This document shows, piece after piece, positions 32,390 through 43,182 of a stretch of DNA of 64,000 nucleotides (position 1 is its first letter; each line of letters begins with the position of its first letter). A program made the position numbers and the translations under genes. The stretch comes from Allodiplogaster sudhausi (Eukaryota; Nematoda; Chromadorea; Rhabditida; Diplogasteridae): NCBI GenBank assembly GCA_945643635.1, contig CALZFC010000080.1, forward strand, positions 1,147,501-1,211,500, read 5' to 3'. A model generated the notes under the pieces. The model worked only from the letters and a program-made list of their open reading frames with translations, was not told where the DNA came from and did no database searches.

Positions 32390-34430
32390 TTGTCACCTGA
32401 ACTGGCGTAACGATTACAACCAACATCTATCGAACATTTTCTCTCACATTTACAATGTCCAAAGTACTTGAAAAGATTAAAAGATAATCTCCTCCTTAGA
32501 TCAAACCGTCTCCTCTCGCCGTTCCAGCATGGCTGCCGTGGTTCTGCGTTCTTTGACTCTCTTTCAGGGATGGTACAACACAGTCAATTCATGATCATTT
32601 GTCTCCGTAGTATTTATTGATCTGAATAAGGATTTCGATAGTATTCCTATAAGTTTCCTCTTACATAAGGAAGCTTACGGTATTTCTAGTGGCCTTTGTC
32701 TTTTCATTGGCTCTTCGTTCTCTACCGTTCTATTCGAGTTACTAGTGAAGGGTAGGGGTCCAAATTTTATCCAGTAGTCTAGAGTGTCAGCTTTACTTTT
32801 CTTCATCTATGTATATAAATGATCTACTAGATTGTCTGCCCCGGTGCCTTCTGCACTCTCTAGGCTGATGACGCGAAACTGTATACTGTAAATGGTACAA
32901 CCCTCCCTCAAAATGCGCTAGACAACATACAAGGCTGGACCAGAGCCGGTAAATGGCCCAAAAATTTTCCCTTCGGGCCCAAGGTCTGGGCCGGCCCGGC
33001 CAGAAGCATTTCCGGGCCCTAGAATTTTGGGCCCGGCCCGTAGGCCCGTTTGAGCCCGATTTTCAAAATAAAATTTCAGATGAACTACTAAGTACCTTAA
33101 AACTCAGAATTTATATTGTTCAACATGTTTACATGTTTTCTACATGCTACTAAGTTACACACGCGCAAAAATGTCTTTTCTAAATTTTGTTTAATGTGGG
33201 TGTTAGCCACTCTATTTTTCACGAGCTTTCTAATGAGCCGCCGTAGTAAACCGTCGCTTTTTTGGGGGGAGAACTGGAGGGACCTCCCCGACCCGGCAAC
33301 TTACTCCGGTACCTTTCTTCCCCCACCCATCACTATCTGCCGAGAGGACGGGAGCATCTCTGATGTTGCATTATGATGTTAAGTCAACAAATAGTTCGGG
33401 CCTCCAACTGCCGAGTGGACGGCTGATTTTCTGATGTTGTCTGCTGACTGACATTGTTTAAACTCTTATCACTCCTTTTAGCTAGTTTGAAAAGGAAAGA
33501 AAATCAGACAGAAACAATGAAGAGAAAGAGAGAAGAGAGAGATGGAAAGAAGAGCGAGAGAGAGAGAGAAGAGAGCGAGACAGAGACAGCGAGAGAGTGA
33601 AAAATAGTTTATAAGAGCGAAAATTCTTTACCGCTTCTCAAGAATATGTTTTCGCAAATTAGAAAATGAAGCACAACCCGAGAGAGAACCGAGAAGTCAC
33701 TGCCTTTCAAAATAACCAAGGGGTATCATGGAGAATATACATATGTATAGACGTTCAGCCCTTGTAGTGCTGCAGGAGGAGTGTCCTGCTCGGCGCGGTA
33801 TGAATATTCTTCACAGGAAGAATTTCATGCAACGAAGATTCATTTTAAAGTACAGTAGTAAATATTTTAGAAAAGAAAAATTAATATGTGAGGGAAGTTT
33901 TGCATTTCATATGCCACCAGTCGTCCTGACTGGACGACATCGTGTGCTTATCGGGCCCAAACGGGCCTGCGGGCCGGCCCACCTTTTTTGGGCCCGGCCC
34001 GGCCCGGCCCGGGGCCCTGGGAAATTGGGCCGGCCCGGCCCGGGCCGGGCCGGGCCGTTACCGGCTCTGGGCTGGACTCTCCGCTGGGGTCTAACAATAT
34101 CGGTTAGCAAGACTCAGTTGATGACCATGGATCAGAATCATCCTACTTTCTGCCCGCTTTGAAATGGTCAGAAACTCACTTTCTATTGCCCACCACTTCT
34201 GTGATATGGGACTTACCATTTGTACGGACCTTTCTTTACTGAACCTATCAGAATCATTTACAATAAGCTCTTCTATTTCTCCCGAATTTCAGCTCACATA
34301 ACCCCGTTCTTCTCATGGTTCTCTTCTATACTTATGCACGCCATCCTTGAATAAGCAAGCGAAATTTGGAACCCCCATAAGTAAACTTTTTAAATTAAAA
34401 TTAAAATCTCTAAGCCATATTAATGAGATA
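32390..34430 (+). pseudogene. Non-LTR retrotransposon reverse transcriptase remnant
   Basis: Broken plus-strand frames carry reverse-transcriptase marks in order: MSKVLEKIIKDNLL and LLSPFQHGCRG (about 32455-32545), FIDLNKDFDSIP (about 32615-32650), LLFFIYV, the catalytic ADD in ADDAKLYT (32864-32887), and NALDNIQGW before the hAT insertion; after it WGLTISVSKTQLMT and ICTDLSLLNLSESF. This is the order of jockey/CR1-type non-LTR elements. Stops and frameshifts show that it is dead. The frame continues across the hAT insertion if the insert and one target copy are left out. Confidence 0.75.
32941..34069. mobile_element. hAT-like non-autonomous DNA transposon
   Basis: 1129 bases starting CAGAGCCGGTAA and ending TTACCGGCTCTG, flanked by a perfect 8-base duplication, GGCTGGAC, at 32933-32940 and 34070-34077. 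The 8-base duplication and CAG...CTG ends are hallmarks of hAT elements. About 125 bases at each end are packed with GGCCC/GGGCC repeats in inverted arrangement. The interior is AT-rich with a GA tract (33530-33600) and no transposase. Confidence 0.9.
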
Positions 34431-34773
34431 ATAAAGGACGAACATTTAAATGTCAAGCAATTCCAATTATCGGTATTCACATATTAGTTCTTCAATATAC
34501 ACAACTACACATAGAATGTTTTTGACATTTATTATTATTGTAAATAATTCCATTTGGCATCAATCAATTTTTATTTCAATTTTCAAATTAGCCTGCCATT
34601 TAGCATTCCTCGCACTATTGTCAATGTTATTTTCTATATATTTATGACAGTTCCCTTTCATTTGTCACAAAAGCGCTACACGACTAACGTACGGTTACGT
34701 GAGAACCATTGCAGCACATGGTAACTCATATTGTCAGAAGTTCATTTTCAAAAAAATTAAATTTTCTCCGCCC

Positions 34774-34780
34774 TATATAA
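34774..34780 (+). promoter_or_regulatory. TATA box of repeat gene B
   Basis: TATATAA in the same GCCCTATATAACCCGCCT context as copy A. The 16-codon upstream open frame is also kept (ATG 34936). Confidence 0.5.
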
Positions 34781-34995
34781 CCCGCCTCTTGACCCGATGG
34801 TCTTCACTCTTCATTCAACACTTCTCTCTAAACGGTCGGCTCTTCATGTGCTCTCGATTTTGGCCTGACCCCGCTTGCCTACTCTTTTTTTCTCACCTTT
34901 ATATCGATATTTATTTCCACCCACAAATCAAGAAAATGAAGTTGATACCTTTGAGAAAAGGCAAATATATAAATGTTTTAATTTAAGTTGCTGCC

Positions 34996-37781
34996 ATGTG
35001 CGACCAGGAGAACCCGTACCAGCGCGTCTACGCACGCCAGGTCAATCTCGTTCGTCTTGACCAAGTATGCCAATCTCCTTGAGTTATTGTGTTCTTGCTT
35101 TTCAGGAGGCTCTGCGCGTCCACATTGCTGACACCCCCGAGGCTTCTCCATTCTTTTATTTTGGAAAAAAATTATAGTCGCATCCCAATAGGAATATGCT
35201 ACAAAAAGAATTGAAAAAGATCAAGAAAATGGATAGATCGATCTAGCAAACCAATCGATAATTGCTTGCAGACAATGAACAAGCGTCTTCTGCGTGCGGA
35301 GTCCATCGCAGACCTCGTAGCTCTGCCATCGATTGGAGAAGCCGAGCAGGTCGGAAGAATCTATGGAATAATAAACTATCAAGTATTAATAACAGAATAA
35401 TGCTTACTGAAAATTCTGGAATTCCTGCTCAATTCAAATGAGTTCGTCAAGATGCTCAATGCATCTTCCAAAGGATAATATCGTTGAGTCGGTTGTATCT
35501 TTTAATAATTCTTCATTACAGGGCAGCGGCGGCCTTGAGCGACAGGTCGTTTTCTCTTATCCATCTCTGGCTACTTAGGAAGATTTCTCTGCTCCCTTAG
35601 ATCTCTCTTCTATTAATCTCCCCTTTTTCTTCGCTGTCTAACTACTCCCTCTGTTACAACTTCTGTTGTCTTCGCTTTCCTCGTCTTCCTCTTCCTCTCT
35701 CTTTCTCTTTCTTATTCTAATTTCTTTCTGTTAATCTGATCTCTCCCTCCTCTCTTTCTCAGATAGCGTCTGCCGTCGACTCTGCCTACGACCTCTCGTT
35801 CGTGCGTGGCTCTGAGCCCGTCGCGCCGCAGAACGAGGCCAGAAGAGACGCTTTCTATTCCTAGCATAAGCCCTTAAGCTGGGATCCTTCTCTCCTATCA
35901 CCCAATCTTCACCCTCAAGTTCACTCTTCAGACGCTGAACAAGAACGCCCGCTCTTCCGAGAGCATCTACGACATCGCGGCCATCCCGAACCAGTTCACG
36001 GCCGACTACTTTGCCGGGGTACGTCCTGCAGTCATTTTGAGAATTATAAACAACTAATGTAAACAAACATAAATAAATAGCAAATAACATATATTTTCCT
36101 TTAGACGCGTAACAACAGCGACTCAGCTAACGATGCTATTTTTGAGGTGCGCCCCTTCTCCAGCACCACAACGGCGTCTATCATCTCCGACCAGGTTCGA
36201 AAATTATTTTAAAAAATTAAAAAAGTTAGTTAATTTAAATAACAAGGTTACGAGAGCATGATAAAGTGGGATTCTTTTTATAGGTCCTGAACCAGCGCGC
36301 CCTCTCGGCCGAGTCCCGCGCTGACCTCGCTGCTCTTCCCTCTCTCACGGACGCTCGCAGCAGCAAGAGCACCAACACGGCGGCAGTCACGGACGCTCCC
36401 TCTCGGTCGAATCTCGCGCTGAACTCGCTGCTCTTCCCTCTTTCACGGACGCTCGCAGCAGCAAGAGCACCAACACGGCGGCAGTCATCTCTGGCCGGGT
36501 CGGCTGCTTATTTTTGGATACAAATGAAATATTAAGTATTATTAATTGGTCACTCTGTAGTCGCTGAACCAGCGCGCCCTCTCGGTCGAATCTCGCGCTG
36601 AACTCGCTGCTCTTCCCTCTCTCACGGACGCTTGCAGCAGCAAGAGTACCAACACGGCGGCAGTCATCTCTGGCCGGGTCGGCTGCTTATTTTTGGATAC
36701 AAATGACACAAATTTAATGATGAAGTTAAATTGGTAGCCAAAAAAAGAATTTAAAAAAGGAAATAAATTAAAATGTACTTATTTTACAGGCTCTGAGCTC
36801 GAAGCCCTCTGTCACCGACGCCCGTAGCAGCAAGAGTACCGACACTGCCGCTGTCATCTCTGGCCGGGTACATTATTCTGCTTTATTTCTTTCTATAATC
36901 AAAAAGAAAAAGGAATAAATATTGAGTATTATTAATTGGTCACTCTGTAGTCGCTGAACCAGCGCGCCCTCTCGGTTGAATCTCGCGCTGAACTCGCTGC
37001 TCTTCCCTCTTTCACGGACGCTCGCAGCAGCAAGAGCACCGACACTGCCGCTGTCATCTCTGGCCGGGTCCGCAGCTTTCGTTCTACAAGAACAAAAGGC
37101 TATTATCAACAAATAGAACTATATTATTGCCTGACTGCTCTGTAGTCGCTGAACAAGCGCGTCCTCTCGGCCGAGTCGCAGGCCGAGCTGGCCACGCTCC
37201 CCTCGTTCTCTGAAGCCCGCCCCAGCAAGAGCATCGAGACGGCGGCGGTGCTCTCCGACCGCGGAGTTCGAAGATCTCTTCTTATTTAATGAATAAATGT
37301 AGCTTATTAATTTATATGTAATGAAAGAAGAGATATCAGCAGACTGGCCTTACAGTCGCTGAACAAGCGTGCCCGCCCTGCTGAGTCCCAGGCCGACATC
37401 GCTGCCCTGCCTGCTATTGCCGTGGCTTCCGACAGCGAGCTGCTCACCACCGCACTCGCCATCTCCGGACTTGTTAGTGCCTCCCTCTCTACATCCTCAT
37501 CTCTCTTCCAATCTGCCTCTTCAGGCCCTCAACAAGCACGCCCTCACCGTCGATTCACTGGCCGAGCTCGCCCTCATCCACGGTTTTGACAGCGAGACCC
37601 AGCTGCCTACTGCCCGCGTCATCTCGGACGTTGACCTCCGCACGGCGGCCGCGATCTCGGAGACTGTGGTTCGGTAGAGCAACTCGGGGCAACTCTCTTG
37701 GGGTTACTGTAACCAAGTGGATTGCTAGCTTTGTAATCTAAATCTTTCCAGATCTCGCGTCCTGCCCCAATGGCCAGCTGA
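34996..37781 (+). CDS. Exon-per-repeat protein, copy B
   Basis: Paralogue of 22514-25032 in the same exon order: 34996-35040, 35106-?, 35272-35349, 35522-35545, 35763-?, 35932-36018, 36105-36194, 36284-36498, 36561-36677, 36790-36867, 36951-37067, 37146-37265, 37356-37472, 37525-37668, 37752-37781 (TGA). Two structural changes: the exon at 36284-36498 is a fusion of two repeat exons, 215 bases long, not a multiple of three, so it reads out of frame; and 36561-36677 is an extra 39-codon repeat exon absent from copy A. Because neighbouring exons are phase 0, skipping the fused exon would restore the frame. Either that happens or this copy is a pseudogene. Other differences are mostly single substitutions. 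Confidence 0.6.
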
Positions 37782-38222
37782 TTCGCTCGCAGAGTCCTCT
37801 TCTTCCCTCCTCCCGTCCTGGTCAACTCCCCAATATAAAGAGATAAAGATCTGAGGGCATATTTTCATTGCAGAAGCAGAAAGGAATGCGAGTGAACTAA
37901 ATTTATAAAAGGAGCGGAAACAGTTATAAAAGATGATAAAGAAGAAAATATTTGATTTCGAGAGATTTTGAATATGGGATTGTGCAAGATAAAGACAAGC
38001 ACTGAGAAAAAAAATACAATGGAGAAATTATAAACACGAGCTTGGGAAGTTTTAGTGTGCATACTGTTCTTTTTAAGTTGTAAAGGGGATTCATTTTGAA
38101 TAAGACACCACGAGAGCGAGCATGCATACACTTAAAAGCTTTCTGACATATTTCTTGATTTTTTGAGCGCCTCTTTCGGTTTGCCTATGTTAGTTCTCTT
38201 TTCAGTGATTCCTAACCTGCTC

Positions 38223-41200
38223 ATGGAAGAGAGAGCCAGGAAGAGGATGTTCGAGCTTTCGCTTGGGCAGGTTGGAGCATTCTTGAGTCCGCTGAAATTT
38301 TTACTAATATTCTTCTCCTAAATTGCTTCCTCAACCTTGCTCATTCCTCGTTTCCTTCTTTTTTTTATGCGTAGTTGTTCTCAGGGGTGGGGGAATAAAT
38401 TTTTTTTTCTAATTCACCCCAAATTGTGCACAGGGGGGTAATTGGCCATGGGGAACACGAATATAATGTTCATTTTGTATTACTTTGTCATTTAACTAAG
38501 TTACAGTACTTTTACTTGACATATGTTTTGGCCGATTTCAGGTAAAATGCTACTCGAAGGGGTTTTCAGACCTGTTAAACTCGAATATTAGGTTCTTTTC
38601 GACTCATCTCTATTCGATAGTGCTTAATTGACACTATATTAGTGTTTGGCAGCTCTGACAACTCTTTAGTGCAGGAGTTTAGATGAAAAGTAGGACAAAA
38701 ATGTGAAGTACTGTAACTTCGTTAAATGAAAAAAAATTTCAAATTGAACATTATATTCGTGTTCTCCACGGTTTAGAACCCTATATTCGTGTTCCCCATG
38801 GCCTAAAACCCCCCTGGGCACGATTTGTGGTAGATTGAAAAATGAAAATATTTTGCCCCCCCCCCCCAACTAGGATAGCACCTCGAATTCTTCCAAATGA
38901 AGTTAGATTTGGTATATGTTAATGTTTTATAATTCTATAGATGATGAGTGGTCATTCCGAGTGGTTCTTGGACTCGCACTGCCACTTGGACACTCTGCGC
39001 ACCAGGCTTACATTCTCCACGTCAGTTAACTATCTTTTTCGGAATTAGTCGAAAGGGAAGAAAAAGAGAGTTAGAAAGTAAAAGAAAGAATGTGAAGTGT
39101 GGATTAGACTGAACGTGATCGAGTTTCGTTTTCCTTGTCAACACTTTTCGTTCAGAATCGATGAGCTCTTCAGTCACTTCAAGGGCACTGTGCCCAGGAC
39201 CTTTCGAGGCTGCATCGCGAATTTCGTGTACCCCGGAAGATGGGACAAGGACGACGAATGGATTCAAACTATTCTTAACGTTGGTTTTGCTATTTTTTCT
39301 TTTAACTTGTTTTTGTCGGTTATGAAGAAAAGGAATTTAAAGCTTCATGTTATGAAGTATATGTAAATTAGGATATGTAAAGATTTACTAGACTTTACTG
39401 GGGCAGAGTGGGCATGCCTTTCAGGACCGATTCATTGCGGGCGCTTCGTACGGCTGCCACCCAAACCACTCGGCTGGGTTTGCGGTGGATGAGCTGAGAG
39501 AGCAGCTGCTGACGGGGGTGACCAACTCTCGCTACCGATGCGTGGCAATTGGCGAGTGCGGCGTTGACTTGGCAAGGTCAGGGAATGAGGAATTTTCCTG
39601 GCTTTCACTTTCCTTTTAGTCGTAAAATGAAAGCATATTTTATTTTTTTTATTTTCTTTAATTATTGTTGTCATGCCAAGAAATTCGTTTGTAGTTTTGA
39701 ATTTTGAAACCAATGCTGAAATAGTGACTGCCTCTGAACATAGGTTGGGGGTTACAAACGGCCACCCTGGTAACAAATATAAAAAAAATGCGGAAAAGAG
39801 AGGTTACTATTTAAAATATTATCCGGGGAGGGGGGGGGGGTTGCAATGCTGTCATAGGCTAGACTGACCTGTTCAAATTTGAAATAATGTTTTTCTTTTG
39901 CCATTTTTAGGAACAGCAAGGAAACCCTCAAAAAACAACTCGAAGTTTTCGAGGTGCAGGTCGAAGTTGCTGTTCAGAAGAATCTTCCACTCATTATCCA
40001 CTGCCGAGGTGGCCAGAATGGAAATCCTGAAGATGATGTTCTCCAGGTGCTCATGAAGGTTTCTTTCATCATTCTCTTCGAGTTTGAAATCATACCAGCC
40101 AACAGTCGATCAGATATCTTATCAATTTGTAAAGCAGGATGGTTGAAGTTGGGTTTTGCAAAAGTGTTAATTAATATTGATGGCACTTCCCGTTTAATTC
40201 ATCTTCGTTGTCGCCTTTAGAAAAAAAAATCATCGAACAAATTTAGTTAATTTTTATCAAGAAAGTATCATTTGAAAAAAAAACGATTGCCTTTCTCTTT
40301 TCAGCATCCGATGCATCCAATCCACAAGCATTGCTTTCTCGAAGGGCCCGATTCGGCGAGGAAATGGCTCAAGCTACGTCACTGCGCTTTTGGTAAGTGT
40401 TTGTCTTATTACTAGATCCTTGTTACTCAAAATGTGCATTTTCCCTGTTGCAGAAGTGTATTAAGTCAAGTATGGAATGTGTTATTATTGGATCACGAGT
40501 AAATAAATGGGTTTCTCTGCAGGATTCACCCCTGGCATTCTCTTCTGCTCGGAAGAAGTCGACGAGGCTATTCGACTTATCCCGGCCGATAGGATGATGC
40601 TAGAGACCGATGCGCCTTTCTTCAAGCCAAAAGCGGTCAGTTTTCTATCTCTCTCTCTCTCTCTCTCTCAGGAAGAAGCACCTGCTCCGACACTCCTCTC
40701 TGTCTTTGGTTTTAAATTCTGACTTGAGAGAATTGTCAATTTTTTAATCTTCAGGTTCAAGTTTAACTTTGTGATTGGAATCTTGATATATTTTTAGCTG
40801 GCAGACTGCTACTCCAGCAAGGACAGCCATCCTGGGCTTGGTGAGCAGGCTATCTACCTTTTCTCGCTGTTTTTTTTTAAATCCGGATCAGAAGGGAATT
40901 TTTTATCTTGGAACAAGCAATACGGAACATGTGAGCTATACGGCTAATAGGACTAAATGGTTGATTTATGTTCCTCCCTTACAGCAGTTGCCGTGGCATT
41001 CAAGCTGGCCAAGCTGAAGGGCGTCTCCGTGGATGAGATGCTCCGCTATTGCAGACTCACCACCATGCGCACCTACAATCTCATCGTGGACGACCTTGCA
41101 AGATTCCCTGCCCCACCCCTCCTGTCCCCGCCTCTCCATGGCCCTCTCTTCTTTGCCCCGCCCTTCCTGTTTCCGCCCCCTCTGGCTCCGCCTCTCCGAC

Positions 41201-42179
41201 GTAGCTTCAGTGATGGCCCGCCTTTTCGACGCAGCTCCAGTGAAGCCCCGCCCCTCCGACGCAGCGCCGGTCATGTTCAGAGCAGCACTAATGATGTGAC
41301 TACTCTCCAAGAAGGCACAACTCCGCCCCTCCAGCCTTTCATCGGTCCAGTCCTGCCCATGTTTCCGGCCCAGTCACTCAGGGATTGCTCCAACCTAGCC
41401 CCGCCCTTCACCCTGCAGACTCCATCCCTCCAGCATGGCGGTCAGCGAAAGAATGGCTGGTCCGAGGGGCCGCCAAAAGTGGGTGTGGGTGACTTCCGAA
41501 GGATCTCAAGTAATAATATGGGTAACCCACGCCTGGCCTGGCAATCGTTCCCTCGCTACATCAGCCAAGCTCCGTCCTTCCAGGATGACACTTCAAAGAA
41601 GGCCGAGAACGGTCAGGCTCCGATCCTCCAGGCAGACGCCAATCAACCTCCTCCTCCCCTGAGTGACACGGATTCATTCCCGCCTCTCCGAGATAACTCC
41701 AATCGAGGACCGCCCGTCCAGCGTTCACCGAATCTTGGTTCAGGTGCGTTTCAATGACGTCACTTTGAGATCTAGAACTTCAATTCTTTGACTAGCATAG
41801 GAAGCTACTCGGTCCGTATTATATGTAAAAGCCACTCGGTGCGAAGTAATTTCACTGGAAATTCAACGCGGAAAACGAATTTAGCATCCATTTTTGCGAA
41901 ACTACCGTATTATATGTAAAATTTAAAATTATGTAAAATTCGGTCTTCTCGGGTTTTTTTTACTCTGGTCACATTATTAGCGAGTTGTTTTTGCAACGTG
42001 GTTTAGACAAGATTGCTGTGATTTGTAGCCAGCGAGAAAAAAAAATCGTTTTTTTTTTAATATACGTAAAAAAATATACGATTAGGGTATACTTTGGATA
42101 TGCAGGGAGCGAACTGCACGAAGGAGAGCTATTTGCTTTACAGCCAAGCGAGTGGCTTCTCTGCCGATTGGAGCAATGA
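38223..42179 (+). CDS. TatD-family nuclease, TATDN2-like, with Pro-rich tail
   Basis: Metal-dependent hydrolase of the TatD family (DNA exonuclease or repair nuclease fold). Exons 38223-38270, 38941-39020, 39156-39279, 39425-39576, 39911-40058, 40305-40392, 40523-40635, 40798-40840, 40985-41743 and 42106-42179 sum to 1629 bases (542 residues). Metal-site motifs are all present in order: FLDSHCHLD, AIGECGVD, LIIHCRGG, HKHCF and ETDAPFF, then SHPGL. The closest known layout is human TATDN2 (IHRHCFTG, ETDAPYF). After the catalytic domain, exon 9 adds about 220 residues rich in Pro, including three tandem decamers (PPLRRSFSDG, PPFRRSSSEA, PPLRRSAGHV). The ATG is 17 bases after a TTTTCAG, fitting trans-splicing. 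The last junction is uncertain: without it the protein would end at TGA 41755-41757. Confidence 0.85.
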
Positions 42180-43182
42180 TTCGGGGCTCTCCAGCCTCGC
42201 CCGCCTCTCCTCTGCACGGAGGACAAGAGGGGTCAGCCGCTGGGTCCAGCGGAAACGACTCTCCCAACAAGTTAATCCTTCCCTCGGAATTAACTATGTT
42301 TTAAATCTAATTTTTTGTTTGTTTAGAGTCTTGGAAGAATTTTTTGCAGTTATCCCGAAATGTTGGTATGTTTTATGGTCGACGGTTCACAGATAAAGTT
42401 TATTTCATTTTATGTTTTAAAAGAAGGAGATTTAATTAGAGACGTAGATGAAAAATCTTTTCCGCGTAGGTTCCGACGCCGAGGAAAAAAGGGCGCCTGG
42501 AGCACCCAACTGCAGCAACAACTTGCGGAGCGCAGCGAACTGCATGATCAGTGATTGTTGTTAGATCTACGGTGTCTGATCTCATTCATTCTTTAAATAT
42601 ACTCTCTCTCTTTCTCTCTCTTTCCCTCCATCTCTCTCTCTCTCTCTTTCCTGCCCGCTTTCTCTCTCTTTCCCTCTCTCTCTCTCGCTCGCTGTCTTTG
42701 AATTGTCTATTTGTGTATGATAAAAGTGTCTTGAGGCCTTCAAATGTAAACGAATTCCGAGCTTCCTTTTCTCAGTAACTTACCCCAAGCTAATTATTCG
42801 ACCTGGATCATGTATCTCTTTTTACTGGTAGTGTTCTGTAAGAAATCTCCATAAATTTACGGTGGGAAAAATAGACCTATATAAAGGACAGCCGATTGCG
42901 TCAAAGAAAAAGAAGAAATTCCGGAGGATGAACAGAGGTAACAGCAATATGGAACGTAAAGCTACACAAAAAGGGTACTGGTGATAAATTGAAAGAAAGC
43001 ATTTAATTCGCGCCTAACATGCTGTACTTGCCTTAACGAAGTGGCTTAAAATGCTCGATAAAAAGTCACAAATTCAAAAAGTGTGAGAACTCTCGAATCA
43101 TTTTTCTGACATAATCAAGTGCAACAGCCGAATGGAAGTTATGATGGAACAGGAATCACTTAACCAAAAGAACAAACTTTAA
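42180..43182. other. 3' region between TatD and POLD3
   Basis: The genes converge here. 42180-42290 and 42472-42553 stay open in more than one frame and could be alternative TatD 3' exons (a frame ending QQQLAERSELHDQ can be built), but phase does not fit the main model. A CT tract lies at 42602-42690. Nothing else seen. Confidence 0.4.

Larger units (their letters stand above)
34653..38095 (+). repeat. Segmental duplication, copy B
   Basis: Direct copy of 22147-25340. Edges are diverged (TTCCCTTTCATTTG at the left, TTTTTAAGTTGTA at the right); the gene body is nearly identical. Confidence 0.9.

Noticed and set aside
32941..34069. Host gene or CpG-island-like regulatory region suggested by high GC ends
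   Set aside because: The perfect 8-base flanking duplication and inverted termini show it is a transposon.
33728..34162. 144-codon frame over the GGCCC-rich end
   Set aside because: It reads through the hAT terminal repeat and has no transposase or other motif.
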